Shown: positions 1-13,420 of the stretch, in pieces
Layout: each line of letters opens with the position of its first letter
Position numbering within the stretch: position 1 is the first letter of the stretch
DNA from: Eledone cirrhosa
Lineage: Eukaryota; Mollusca; Cephalopoda; Octopoda; Eledonidae
DNA length: 64,000 nt
Assembly (NCBI GenBank): GCA_964016885.1
Contig: OZ024743.1
Span: 186,390,755 to 186,454,754, forward strand
Reading direction: 5' to 3'
Translations under genes and position numbers: made by a program
Notes under the pieces: generated by a model
Told to the model about the DNA's origin: nothing
Databases searched by the model: none
What the model saw: only the letters and a program-made list of their open reading frames with translations

Positions 1-142
1 TGACTACCATATCTATAACATAGTATAACAGTAATAATTGATGGTAGTGTTTCACTCCTACGTCAACTCTAACTCCTATATCTATAACATAGTATAACAG
101 TAATAACTGATGGTAGTGTTTCACTCCTAAGTTAGCTCTAAC

Positions 143-163
143 TACTATATCTATAACATAGTA
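143..163. other. Dyad symmetry present in most monomers (example copy)
   Basis: TACTAT and ATAGTA are reverse complements separated by nine bases (ATCTATAAC). Inside the same stretch CTAT-AAC-ATAG forms a shorter 4 bp dyad. The example is representative; the outer arms are lost in monomers with ACTATTATATC, but the inner dyad stays. Whether the dyad has any function is unknown. Confidence 0.6.
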
Positions 164-465
164 TAACGGTAATAATTGATGGTAGTGTTTCACTCCTAAG
201 TCAGATCTAACTACTATATCTATAACATAGTATAACAGTAATAATTGATGGTAGTGTTTCATTCCTAAGTCAGCTCTGACTACTATATCTATAACATAGT
301 ATAAGAGTAATAATTGATGGTAGTGTTTCACTCCTAGGTCAGCTCTGACTACTATATCTATAACATAGTATAACAGTAATAGTTGATGATAGTGTTTCAC
401 TCGTAGGTCAGCTCTAACTATTATATCTATAACATAGTATAACAGTAATAATTGATGGTAGTGTT

Positions 466-597
466 TCACTCGTACATCAGCTCTTATTATATCTATAACA
501 TAGTATAACAGTAATAATTGATGGTAGTGTTTCACTCGTACATCAGCTCTTATTATATCTATAACATAGTATAACAGTAATAATCGATGGTAGTGTT
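466..597 (+). repeat. Two 66-bp monomers with a 3-bp deletion
   Basis: Both monomers read CATCAGCTCTTATTATATC where full-length relatives read CATCAGCTCTAACTATTATATC, a 3 bp loss. They begin at 466 and 532. Equivalent pairs recur in the other A units, and a single one lies near 59,550. Because the loss is of three bases the minus-strand open frame is not broken. Full-length CGTACATCAG monomers in regions B and C are the likely undeleted form. Confidence 0.9.
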
Positions 598-942
598 TCA
601 CTACTAAGTCAGCTCTGATTACTATATCTATAACATAGTATAACAGTAATAATCGATGGTAGTGTTTCACTCCTAGATCAGCTCTGACTACTATATCTAT
701 AACATAGTATAACAGTAATAATTGATGGTAGTGTTTCACTCCTAAGTCAGCTCTAACTACTATATCTATAACATAGTATAACAGTAATAATTGATGGAAG
801 TGTTTCACTCCTAAGTCAGCTCTAACTACTATATGTATAACATAGTATAACAGTAATAATTGATGGTAGTGTTTCACTGCTAAGTCAGCTCTAACTACTA
901 TATCTATAACATAGTATAACAGTAACAATTGATGGCAGTGTT

Positions 943-1285
943 TCACTCCTGTCAGCTCTGACTACTATATCTATAACATAGTATAACAGTACATACCGAT
1001 GGTAGTGCTTCACTCCTAAGTCAGCTCTAACTACTATATCTATAACATAGTATAACAGTAATAATTGATGGTAGTGTTTCATCCTAAGTCAGCTCTAACT
1101 ACTATATCTATAACATAGTATAACAGTAATAATTGATGGTAGTGTTTCACTTCTAGGTCAGCTCTTACTACTATATCTATAACATAGTATAACAGTAATA
1201 ATTGATGTTAGTATTTCACTCCTAGGTCAGCTCTAACTACTATATCTATAACACAGTATAACAGTAATTATTTGATGGTAGTGTT
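943..1285 (+). repeat. Cluster of odd-length monomers (67, 68 and 70 bp)
   Basis: The monomer at 943 is 67 bp (CACTCCTGTCAGC, 2 bp lost). The one at 1079 is 68 bp (TTTCATCCTAAG, 1 bp lost). The one at 1216 is 70 bp (AATTATTTG, 1 bp gained). The trio is inherited by later A units (for example about 4110-4450 and 14,090-14,420; A3 lacks the 70 bp member). These monomers break the minus-strand open frame and are useful landmarks for aligning units. Confidence 0.9.
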
Positions 1286-3164
1286 TCACTCCTAAGTCAG
1301 CTCTAACTACTATATCTATAACATAGTATAACAGTAATAATTGATGGAAGTGTTTCACTCCTAGGTCATCTGTGACTACTATATCTATAACATAGTATAA
1401 CAGTAATAATTGATGGTAGTATTACACTCCTAGGTCATCTCCAACTACTATATCTATAACATAGTATAACAGTAGTAATTGATGGTAGTGTTTCACTCCT
1501 AAGTCAGCTCTAACTACTATATCTATAACATAGTATAACAGTAATAATTGATGGTAGTGTTTCACTCCTAAGTCAGCTCTAACTATTATATCTATAACAT
1601 AGTATAACAGTAATAATTGATGGTAGTGTTTCACTCCTAAGTCAGCTCTAACTATTATATCTATAACATAGTATAACAGTAATAAATGATGGTAGTGTTT
1701 CACTCCTAAGTCAGCTCTAACTATTATATCTATAACATAGTATAACAGTAATAATTGATGGTAGTGTTTCACTCCTAAGTCAGCTCTAACTATTATATCT
1801 TTAACATAGTATAACAGTAATAATTGATGGTAGTGTTTCACTCCTAAGTCAGCTCTAACTATTATATCTATAACATAGTATATCAGTAATAATTGATGGT
1901 AGTGTTTCACTCCTAAGTCAGCTCTAACTACTATATCTATAACATAGTATAACAGTAATAATTGATGGTAGTGTTTCACTCCTAAGTCAGCTCTAACTAC
2001 TATATCTATAACATAGTATAACAGTAATAATTGATGGTAGTGTTTCACTCCTAAGTCAGCTCTAACTATTATATCTATAACATAGTATAACAGTAATAAT
2101 TGATGGTAGTGTTTCACTCCTAAGTCAGCTCTAACTATTATATCTATAACATAGTATAACAGTAATAAATGATGGTAGTGTTTCACTCGTAAGTCAGCTC
2201 TAACTATTATATCTATAACATAGTATAACAGTAATAATTGATGGTAGTGTTTCACTCCTAAGTCAGCTCTAACTATTATATCTATAACATAGTATAACAG
2301 TAACAATTGATGGCAGTGTTTCACTCCTGTCAGCTCTAACTACTATATCTATAACATAGTATAACAGTAATAATTGAGGGTAGTGTTTCACTCCTAAGTC
2401 AGCTCTAACTACTATATCTATAACATAGTGTAACAGTAATAATTGATGGTAGTGTTTCACTCCTACGTCAGCTCTAACTACTATATCTATAACATAGTAT
2501 AACAGTAGTAATTGATGGTAGTGTTTCACTCATAAGTCAGCTCTGACTACTATATCTATAACATAGTATAACAGTAATAATTGATGGAAGTGTTTCACTC
2601 CTAAGTCAGCTCTAACTACTATATCTATAACATAGTATAACAGTAATAATTGATGGTAGTGTTTCACTCCTAAGTCAGCTCTAACTACTATATCTATAAC
2701 ACAGTGTAACAGTAATAATTGATGGTAGTGTTTCACTCCTAGGTCAGCTCTAACTACTATATCTATAACATAGTATAACAGTAATAATTGATGGTAGTGT
2801 TTCACTCCTAGGTCAGCCCTAACTACTATATCTATAACATAGTATAAAATTAATGATTGATGGTAGTGTTTCACTCCTAAGTCAACTCTAACTACTATAT
2901 CTATAACATAGTACAACAGTAATAATTGATGGTAGTGTTTCACTCCTAGGTCATCTGTGACTACTATATCTATAACATAGTATAACAGTAATAATTGATG
3001 GTAGTGTTTCACTCATAAGTCAGCTCTGACTATTATATCTATAACATAATATAACAGTAATAATTGATGGTAGTGTTTCACTCCTAAGTCAGCTCTGACT
3101 ACTATATCTATAACATAATATAACAGTAATAATTGATGGTAGTGTTTCACTCCTAGGTCAGCTC

Positions 3165-6100
3165 TGACTACCATATCTATAACATAGTATAACAGTAATA
3201 ATTGATGGTAGTGTTTCACTCCTACGTCAACTCTAACTCCTATATCTATAACATAGTATAACAGTAATAACTGATGGTAGTGTTTCACTCCTAAGTTAGC
3301 TCTAACTACTATATCTATAACATAGTATAACGGTAATAATTGATGGTAGTGTTTCACTCCTAAGTCAGATCTAACTACTATATCTATAACATAGTATAAC
3401 AGTAATAATTGATGGTAGTGTTTCATTCCTAAGTCAGCTCTGACTACTATATCTATAACATAGTATAAGAGTAATAATTGATGGTAGTGTTTCACTCCTA
3501 GGTCAGCTCTGACTACTATATCTATAACATAGTATAACAGTAATAGTTGATGATGGTGTTTCACTCGTAGGTCAGCTCTAACTATTATATCTATAACATA
3601 GTATAACAGTAATAATTGATGGTAGTGTTTCACTCGTACATCAGCTCTTATTATATCTATAACATAGTATAACAGTAATAATTGATGGTAGTGTTTCACT
3701 CGTACATCAGCTCTTACTATATCTATAACATAGTATAACAGTAATAATTGATGGTAGTGTTTCACTACTAAGTCAGCTCTGATTACTATATCTATAACAT
3801 AGTATAACAGTAATAATCGATGGTAGTGTTTCACTCCTAGATCAGCTCTGACTACTATATCTATAACATAGTATAACAGTAATAATTGATGGTAGTGTTT
3901 CACTCCTAAGTCAGCTCTAACTACTATATCTATAACATAGTATAACAGTAATAATTGATGGAAGTGTTTCACTCCTAAGTCAGCTCTAACTACTATATGT
4001 ATAACATAGTATAACAGTAATAATTGATGGTAGTGTTTCACTGCTAAGTCAGCTCTAACTACTATATCTATAACATAGTATAACAGTAACAATTGATGGC
4101 AGTGTTTCACTCCTGTCAGCTCTGACTACTATATCTATAACATAGTATAACAGTACATACCGATGGTAGTGCTTCACTCCTAAGTCAGCTCTAACTACTA
4201 TATCTATAACATAGTATAACAGTAATAATTGATGGTAGTGTTTCATCCTAAGTCAGCTCTAACTACTATATCTATAACATAGTATAACAGTAATAATTGA
4301 TGGTAGTGTTTCACTTCTAGGTCAGCTCTTACTACTATATCTATAACATAGTATAACAGTAATAATTGATGTTAGTATTTCACTCCTAGGTCAGCTCTAA
4401 CTACTATATCTATAACAAAGTATAACAGTAATTATTTGATGGTAGTGTTTCACTCCTAAGTCAGCTCTAACTACTATATCTATAACATAGTATAACAGTA
4501 ATAATTGATGGAAGTGTTTCACTCATGGGTCATCTGTGACTACTATATCTATAACATAGTATAACAGTAATAATTGATGGTAGTATTACACTCCTAGGTC
4601 ATCTCCAACTACTATATCTATAACATAGTATAACAGTAGTAATTGATGGTAGTGTTTCACTCCTAAGTCAGCTCTAACTACTATATCTATAACATAGTAT
4701 AACAGTAATAATTGATGGTAGTGTTTCACTCCTAAGTCAGCTCTAACTATTATATCTATAACATAGTATAACAGTAATAATTGATGGTAGTGTTTCACTC
4801 CTAAGTCAGCTCTAACTATTATATCTATAACATAGTATAACAGTAATAAATGATGGTAGTGTTTCACTCCTAAGTCAGCTCTAACTATTATATCTATAAC
4901 ATAGTATAACAGTAATAATTGATGGTAGTGTTTCACTCCTAAGTCAGCTCTAACTATTATATCTTTAACATAGTATAACAGTAATAATTGATGGTAGTGT
5001 TTCACTCCTAAGTCAGCTCTAACTATTATATCTATAACATAGTATATCAGTAATAATTGATGGTAGTGTTTCACTCCTAAGTCAGCTCTAACTACTATAT
5101 CTATAACATAGTATAACAGTAATAATTGATGGTAGTGTTTCACTCCTAAGTCAGCTCTAACTACTATATCTATAACATAGTATAACAGTAATAATTGATG
5201 GTAGTGTTTCACTCCTAAGTCAGCTCTAACTATTATATCTATAACATAGTATAACAGTAATAATTGATGGTAGTGTTTCACTCCTAAGTCAGCTCTAACT
5301 ATTATATCTATAACATAGTATAACAGTAATAAATGATGGTAGTGTTTCACTCGTAAGTCAGCTCTAACTATTATATCTATAACATAGTATAACAGTAATA
5401 ATTGATGGTAGTGTTTCACTCCTAAGTCAGCTCTAACTATTATATCTATAACATAGTATAACAGTAATAATTGATGGTAGTGTTTCACTCCTAAGTCAGC
5501 TCTAACTATTATATCTATAACATAGTATAACATTAATAAATGATGGTAGTGTTTCACTCCTAAGTCAGCTCTAACTACTATATCTATAACATAGTATAGC
5601 AGTAATAATTGATGGTAGTGTTTCACTCCTAAGTCAGCTCTAACTACTATATCTATAACATAGTATAACAGTAATAATTGATGGTAGTGTTTCACTCCTA
5701 GGTCAGCTCTGATTACTATATCTATAACATAGTATAACAGTAATAATTGATGGAAGTGTTTCACTCCTAGGTCAGCTCTAACTACTATATCTATAACATA
5801 GTATAACAGTAATAATTGATGGTAGTGTTTCACTCCTAAGTCAGCTCTAACTATTATATCTATAACATAGTATAACAGTAATAAATGATGGTAGTGTTTC
5901 ACTCGTAAGTCAGCTCTAACTATTATATCTATAACATAGTATAACAGTAATAATTGATGGTAGTGTTTCACTCCTAAGTCAGCTCTAACTATTATATCTA
6001 TAACATAGTATAACAGTAATAATTGATGGTAGTGTTTCACTCCTAAGTCAGCTCTAACTATTATATCTATAACATAGTATAACAGTAATAATTGATGGTA

Positions 6101-7296
6101 GTGTTTCACTCCTAAGTCAGCTCTAACTATTATATCTATAACATAGTATAACAGTAATAAATGATGGTAGTGTTTCACTCCTAAGTCAGCTCTAACTACT
6201 ATATCTATAACATAGTATAACAGTAATAATTGATGGTAGTGTTTCACTCCTAAGTCAGCTCTAACTACTATATCTATAACATAGTATAACAGTAATAATT
6301 GATGGTAGTGTTTCACTCCTAGGTCAGCTCTGATTACTATATCTATAACATAGTATAACAGTAATAATTGATGGAAGTGTTTCACTCCTAGGTCAGCTCT
6401 AACTACTATATCTATAACATAGTATAACAGTAATAATTGATGGTAGTGTTTCACTCCTAAGTCAGCTCTAACTACTATATCTATAACATAGTATAACAGT
6501 AATAATTGAGGGTAGTGTTTCACTCCTAAGTCAGCTCTAACTACTATATCTATAACATAGTGTAACAGTAATAATTGATGGTAGTGTTTCACTCCTACGT
6601 CAGCTCTAACTACTATATCTATAACATAGTATAACAGTAGTAATTGATGGTAGTGTTTCACTCATAAGTCAGCTCTGACTACTATATCTATAACATAGTA
6701 TAACAGTAATAATTGATGGAAGTGTTTCACTCCTAAGTCAGCTCTAACTACTATATCTATAACATAGTATAACAGTAATAATTGATGGTAGTGTTTCACT
6801 CCTAAGTCAGCTCTAACTACTATAACTATAACACAGTGTAACAGTAATAATTGATGGTAGTGTTTCACTCCTAGGTCAGCTCTAACTACTATATCTATAA
6901 CATAGTATAACAGTAATAATTGATGGTAGTGTTTCACTCCTAGGTCAGCTCTATCTACTATATCTATAACATAGTATAAAAGTAATGATTGATGGTAGTG
7001 TTTCACTCCTAAGTCAACTCTAACTACTATATCTATAACATAGTACAACAGTAATAATTGATGGTAGTGTTTCACTCCTAGTTCATCTGTGACTACTATA
7101 TCTATAACATAGTATAACAGTAATAATTGATGGTAGTGTTTCACTCATAAGTCAGCTCTGACTATTATATCTATAACATAATATAACAGTAATAATTGAT
7201 GGTAGTGTTTCACTCCTAAGTCAGCTCTGACTACTATATCTATAACATAATATAACAGTAATAATTGATGGTAGTGTTTCACTCCTAGGTCAGCTC
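3165..7296 (+). repeat. Higher-order repeat family A, unit A2 (4,132 bp, expanded)
   Basis: This is the longest A unit, 1,035 bp (exactly 15 monomers) longer than A4. Part of the excess is an internal duplication. The marker CTCTGATTACTAT followed by a GATGGAAG monomer occurs at about 5711 and again at about 6332, which is 621 bp or nine monomers apart. The flanking parts align with A1 and A3 in the same monomer order, including the CATAAG monomers at about 6661 and 7144 that create stops in the minus-strand frame. Confidence 0.88.
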
Positions 7297-10200
7297 TGAC
7301 TACCATATCTATAACATAGTATAACAGTAATAATTGATGGTAGTGTTTCACTCCTACGTCAACTCTAACTCCTATATCTATAACATAGTATAACAGTAAT
7401 AATTGATGGTAGTGTTTCATTCCTAAGTCAGCTCTGACTACTATATCTATAACATAGTATATGAGTAATAATTGATGGTAGTGTTTCACTCGTACATCAG
7501 CTCTTATTATATCTATAACATAGTATAACAGTAATAATTGATGGTAGTGTTTCACTCGTACATCAGCTCTTATTATATCTATAACATAGTATAACAGTAA
7601 TAATCGATGGTAGTGTTTCACTACTAAGTCAGCTCTGATTACTATATCTATAACATAGTATAACAGTAATAATCGATGGTAGTGTTTCACTCCTAGATCA
7701 GCTCTGACTACTATATCTATAACATAGTATAACAGTAATAATTGATGGTAGTGTTTCACTCCTAAGTCAGCTCTAACTACTATATCTATAACATAGTATA
7801 ACAGTAATAATTGATGGAAGTGTTTCACTCCTAAGTCAGCTCTAACTACTATATCTATAACATAGTATAACAGTAATAATTGATGGTAGTGTTTCACTGC
7901 TAAGTCAGCTCTAACTACTATATCTATAACATAGTATAACAGTAACAATTGATGGTAGTGTTTCACTCCTGTCAGCTCTGACTACTATATCTATAACATA
8001 GTATAACAGTACATACTGATGGTAGTGCTTCACTCCTAAGTCAGCTCTAACTACTATATCTATAACATAGTATAACAGTAATAATTAATGGTAGTGTTTC
8101 ATCCTAAGTCAGCTCTAACTACTATATCTATAACATAGTATAACAGTAATAATTGATGGTAGTGTTTCACTTCTAGGTCAGCTCTTACTACTATATCTAT
8201 AACATAGTATAACAGTAATAATTGATGTTAGTATTTCACTCCTAGGTCAGCTCTAACTACTATATCTATAACAAAGTATAACAGTAATAATTGATGGAAG
8301 TGTTTCACTCCTAGGTCATCTGTGACTACTATATCTATAACATAGTATAACAGTAATAATTGATGGTAGTATTACACTCCTAGGTCATCTCCAACTACTA
8401 TATCTATAACATAGTATAACAGTAATAATTGATGGTAGTGTTTCACTCCTAAGTCAGCTCTAACTACTATATCTATAACATAGTATAACAGTAATAATTG
8501 ATGGTAGTGTTTCACTCCTAAGTCAGCTCTAACTATTATATCTATAACATAGTATAACAGTAATAATTGATGGTAGTGTTTCACTCCTAAGTCAGCTCTA
8601 ACTATTATATCTATAACATAGTATAACAGTAATAAATGATGGTAGTGTTTCACTCCTAAGTCAGCTCTAACTATTATATCTATAACATAGTATAACAGTA
8701 ATAATTGATGGTAGTGTTTCACTCCTAAGTCAGCTCTAACTATTATATCTTTAACATAGTATAACAGTAATAATTGATGGTAGTGTTTCACTCCTAAGTC
8801 AGCTCTAACTATTATATCTATAACATAGTATATCAGTAATAATTGATGGTAGTGTTTCACTCCTAAGTCAGCTCTAACTACTATATCTATAACATAGTAT
8901 AACAGTAATAATTGATGGTAGTGTTTCACTCCTAAGTCAGCTCTAACTACTATATCTATAACATAGTATAACAGTAATAATTGATGGTAGTGTTTCACTC
9001 CTAAGTCAGCTCTAACTATTATATCTATAACATAGTATAACAGTAATAATTGATGGTAGTGTTTCACTCCTAAGTCAGCTCTAACTATTATATCTATAAC
9101 ATAGTATAACAGTAATAAATGATGGTAGTGTTTCACTCGTAAGTCAGCTCTAACTATTATATCTATAACATAGTATAACTGTAATAATTGATGGTAGTGT
9201 TTCACTCCTAAGTCAGCTCTAACTATTATATCTATAACATAGTATAACAGTAATAATTGATGGTAGTGTTTCACTCCTAAGTCAGCTCTAACTATTATAT
9301 CTATAACATAGTATAACAGTAATAATTGATGGTAGTGTTTCACTCCTAAGACAGCTCTAACTATTATATCTATAACATAGTATAACAGTAATAAATGATG
9401 GTAGTGTTTCACTCCTAAGTCAGCTCTAACTACTATATCTATAACATAGTATAACAGTAATAATTGATGGTAGTGTTTCACTCCTAAGTCAGCTCTAACT
9501 ACTATATCTATAACATAGTATAACAGTAATAATTGATGGTAGTGTTTCACTCCTAGGTCAGCTCTGATTACTATATCTATAACATAGTATAACAGTAATA
9601 ATTGATGGAAGTGTTTCACTCCTAGGTCAGCTATAACTACTATATCTATAACATAGTATAACAGTAGTAATTGATGGTAGTGTTTCACTCATAAGTCAGC
9701 TCTGACTACTATATCTATAACATAGTATAACAGTAATAATTGATGGAAGTGTTTCACTCCTAAGTCAGCTCTAACTACTATATCTATAACATAGTATAAC
9801 AGTAATAATTGATGGTAGTGTTTCACTCCTAAGTCAGCTCTAACTACTATATCTATAACACAGTGTAACAGTAATAATTGATGGTAGTGTTTCACTCCTA
9901 GGTCAGCTCTAACTACTATATCTATAACATAGTATAACAGTAATAATTGATGGTAGTGTTTCACTCCTAGGTCAGCTCTATCTACTATATCTATAACATA
10001 GTATAAAAGTAATGATTGATGGTAGTGTTTCACTCCTAAGTCAACTCTAACTACTATATCTATAACATAGTACAACAGTAATAATTGATGGTAGTGTTTC
10101 ACTCCTAGGTCATCTGTGACTACTATATCTATAACATAGTATAACAGTAATAATTGATGGTAGTGTTTCACTCATAAGTCAGCTCTGACTATTATATCTA

Positions 10201-10323
10201 TAACATAATATAACAGTAATAATTGATGGTAGTGTTTCACTCCTAAGTCAGCTCTGACTACTATATCTATAACATAATATAACAGTAATAATTGATGGTA
10301 GTGTTTCACTCCTAGGTCAGCTC
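7297..10323 (+). repeat. Higher-order repeat family A, unit A3 (3,027 bp)
   Basis: A3 aligns with A4 in monomer order but is 70 bp shorter. The missing piece is the single 70 bp monomer carrying AATTATTTG. Near 8270-8290 the AACAAAG monomer is followed directly by the GATGGAAG monomer, whereas A4 has the 70 bp copy between them (about 11,310). This is a clean loss of one whole monomer, or a gain in the others. Confidence 0.9.
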
Positions 10324-13300
10324 TGACTACCATATCTATAACATAGTATAACAGTAATAATTGATGGTAGTGTTTCACTCCTACGTCAACTCTAACTCCT
10401 ATATCTATAACATAGTATAACAGTAATAATTGATGGTAGTGTTTCATTCCTAAGTCAGCTCTGACTACTATATCTATAACATAGTATAAGAGTAATAATT
10501 GATGGTAGTGTTTCACTCGTACATCAGCTCTTATTATATCTATAACATAGTATAACAGTAATAATTGATGGTAGTGTTTCACTCGTACATCAGCTCTTAT
10601 TATATCTATAACATAGTATACCAGTAATAATCGATGGTAGTGTTTCACTACTAAGTCAGCTCTGATTACTATATCTATAACATAGTATAACAGTAATAAT
10701 CGATGGTAGTGTTTCACTCCTAGATCAGCTCTGACTACTATATCTATAACATAGTATAACAGTAATAATTGATGGTAGTGTTTCACTCCTAAGTCAGCTC
10801 TAACTACTATATCTATAACATAGTATAACAGTAATAATTGATGGAAGTGTTTCACTCCTAAGTCAGCTCTAACTACTATATCTATAACATAGTATAACAG
10901 TAATAATTGATGGTAGTGTTTCACTGCTAAGTCAGCTCTAACTACTATATCTATAACATAGTATAACAGTAACAATTGATGGTAGTGTTTCACTCCTGTC
11001 AGCTCTGACTACTATATCTATAACATAGTATAACAGTACATACTGATGGTAGTGCTTCACTCCTAAGTCAGCTCTAACTACTATATCTATAACATAGTAT
11101 AACAGTAATAATTAATGGTAGTGTTTCATCCTAAGTCAGCTCTAACTACTATATCTATAACATAGTATAACAGTAATAATTGATGGTAGTGTTTCACTTC
11201 TAGGTCAGCTCTTACTACTATATCTATAACATAGTATAACAGTAATAATTGATGTTAGTATTTCACTCCTAGGTCAGCTCTAACTACTATATCTATAACA
11301 AAGTATAACAGTAATTATTTGATGGTAGTGTTTCACTCCTAAGTCAGCTCTAACTACTATATCTATAACATAGTATAACAGTAATAATTGATGGAAGTGT
11401 TTCACTCCTAGGTCATCTGTGACTACTATATCTATAACATAGTATAACAGTAATAATTGATGGTAGTATTACACTCCTAGGTCATCTCCAACTACTATAT
11501 CTATAACATAGTATAACAGTAATAATTGATGGTAGTGTTTCACTCCTAAGTCAGCTCTAACTACTATATCTATAACATAGTATAACAGTAATAATTGATG
11601 GTAGTGTTTCACTCCTAAGTCAGCTCTAACTATTATATCTATAACATAGTATAACAGTAATAATTGATGGTAGTGTTTCACTCCTAAGTCAGCTCTAACT
11701 ATTATATCTATAACATAGTATAACAGTAATAAATGATGGTAGTGTTTCACTCCTAAGTCAGCTCTAACTATTATATCTATAACATAGTATAACAGTAATA
11801 ATTGATGGTAGTGTTTCACTCCTAAGTCAGCTCTAACTATTATATCTTTAACATAGTATAACAGTAATAATTGATGGTAGTGTTTCACTCCTAAGTCAGC
11901 TCTAACTATTATATCTATAACATAGTATATCAGTAATAATTGATGGTAGTGTTTCACTCCTAAGTCAGCTCTAACTACTATATCTATAACATAGTATAAC
12001 AGTAATAATTGATGGTAGTGTTTCACTCCTAAGTCAGCTCTAACTACTATATCTATAACATAGTATAACAGTAATAATTGATGGTAGTGTTTCACTCCTA
12101 AGTCAGCTCTAACTATTATATCTATAACATAGTATAACAGTAATAATTGATGGTAGTGTTTCACTCCTAAGTCAGCTCTAACTATTATATCTATAACATA
12201 GTATAACAGTAATAAATGATGGTAGTGTTTCACTCGTAAGTCAGCTCTAACTATTATATCTATAACATAGTATAACTGTAATAATTGATGGTAGTGTTTC
12301 ACTCCTAAGTCAGCTCTAACTATTATATCTATAACATAGTATAACAGTAATAATTGATGGTAGTGTTTCACTCCTAAGTCAGCTCTAACTATTATATCTA
12401 TAACATAGTATAACAGTAATAATTGATGGTAGTGTTTCACTCCTAAGACAGCTCTAACTATTATATCTATAACATAGTATAACAGTAATAAATGATGGTA
12501 GTGTTTCACTCCTAAGTCAGCTCTAACTACTATATCTATAACATAGTATAACAGTAATAATTGATGGTAGTGTTTCACTCCTAAGTCAGCTCTAACTACT
12601 ATATCTATAACATAGTATAACAGTAATAATTGATGGTAGTGTTTCACTCCTAGGTCAGCTCTGATTACTATATCTATAACATAGTATAACAGTAATAATT
12701 GATGGAAGTGTTTCACTCCTAGGTCAGCTATAACTACTATATCTATAACATAGTATAACAGTAGTAATTGATGGTAGTGTTTCACTCATAAGTCAGCTCT
12801 GACTACTATATCTATAACATAGTATAACAGTAATAATTGATGGAAGTGTTTCACTCCTAAGTCAGCTCTAACTACTATATCTATAACATAGTATAACAGT
12901 AATAATTGATGGTAGTGTTTCACTCCTAAGTCAGCTCTAACTACTATATCTATAACACAGTGTAACAGTAATAATTGATGGTAGTGTTTCACTCCTAGGT
13001 CAGCTCTAACTACTATATCTATAACATAGTATAACAGTAATAATTGATGGTAGTGTTTCACTCCTAGGTCAGCTCTATCTACTATATCTATAACATAGTA
13101 TAAAAGTAATGATTGATGGTAGTGTTTCACTCCTAAGTCAACTCTAACTACTATATCTATAACATAGTACAACAGTAATAATTGATGGTAGTGTTTCACT
13201 CCTAGGTCATCTGTGACTACTATATCTATAACATAGTATAACAGTAATAATTGATGGTAGTGTTTCACTCATAAGTCAGCTCTGACTATTATATCTATAA

Positions 13301-13420
13301 CATAATATAACAGTAATAATTGATGGTAGTGTTTCACTCCTAAGTCAGCTCTGACTACTATATCTATAACATAATATAACAGTAATAATTGATGGTAGTG
13401 TTTCACTCCTAGGTCAGCTC
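10324..13420 (+). repeat. Higher-order repeat family A, unit A4 (3,097 bp, reference copy)
   Basis: I used this unit as the reference for family A because the other units can be derived from it by gain or loss of whole monomers. It is 44 x 69 + 61 bp; the shortfall from 45 x 69 is accounted for by its two 66 bp monomers and its 67, 68 and 70 bp monomers (net minus 8). Long stretches match A3 and A5 with very few substitutions; shared private variants include AACTGTAAT and CCTAAGACAG. Confidence 0.9.

Larger units (their letters stand above)
1..3164 (+). repeat. Higher-order repeat family A, unit A1 (3,164 bp)
   Basis: The unit is delimited by a recurring marker: TGACTACCAT, then a monomer carrying CCTACGTCAACTC and CTAACTCCTAT, then one carrying AACTGATGG. 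The same marker starts at 1, 3165, 7297, 10324, 13421 and 16794. Base 1 is the window edge, so the true unit may be phased differently. A1 carries the family-A hallmarks: two 66 bp monomers, a 67/68/70 bp trio near 943-1285, and the ATCTTTAAC variant near 1797. It also carries a second CCTGTCAG (minus 2 bp) monomer near 2330 that the later units lack. Confidence 0.9.

Noticed and set aside
470..600. 66 bp monomers keeping the frame open, as a sign of coding selection
   Set aside because: The same units carry 67, 68 and 70 bp monomers and stop-creating variants that were copied equally well, so a single 3 bp loss is not evidence for selection.
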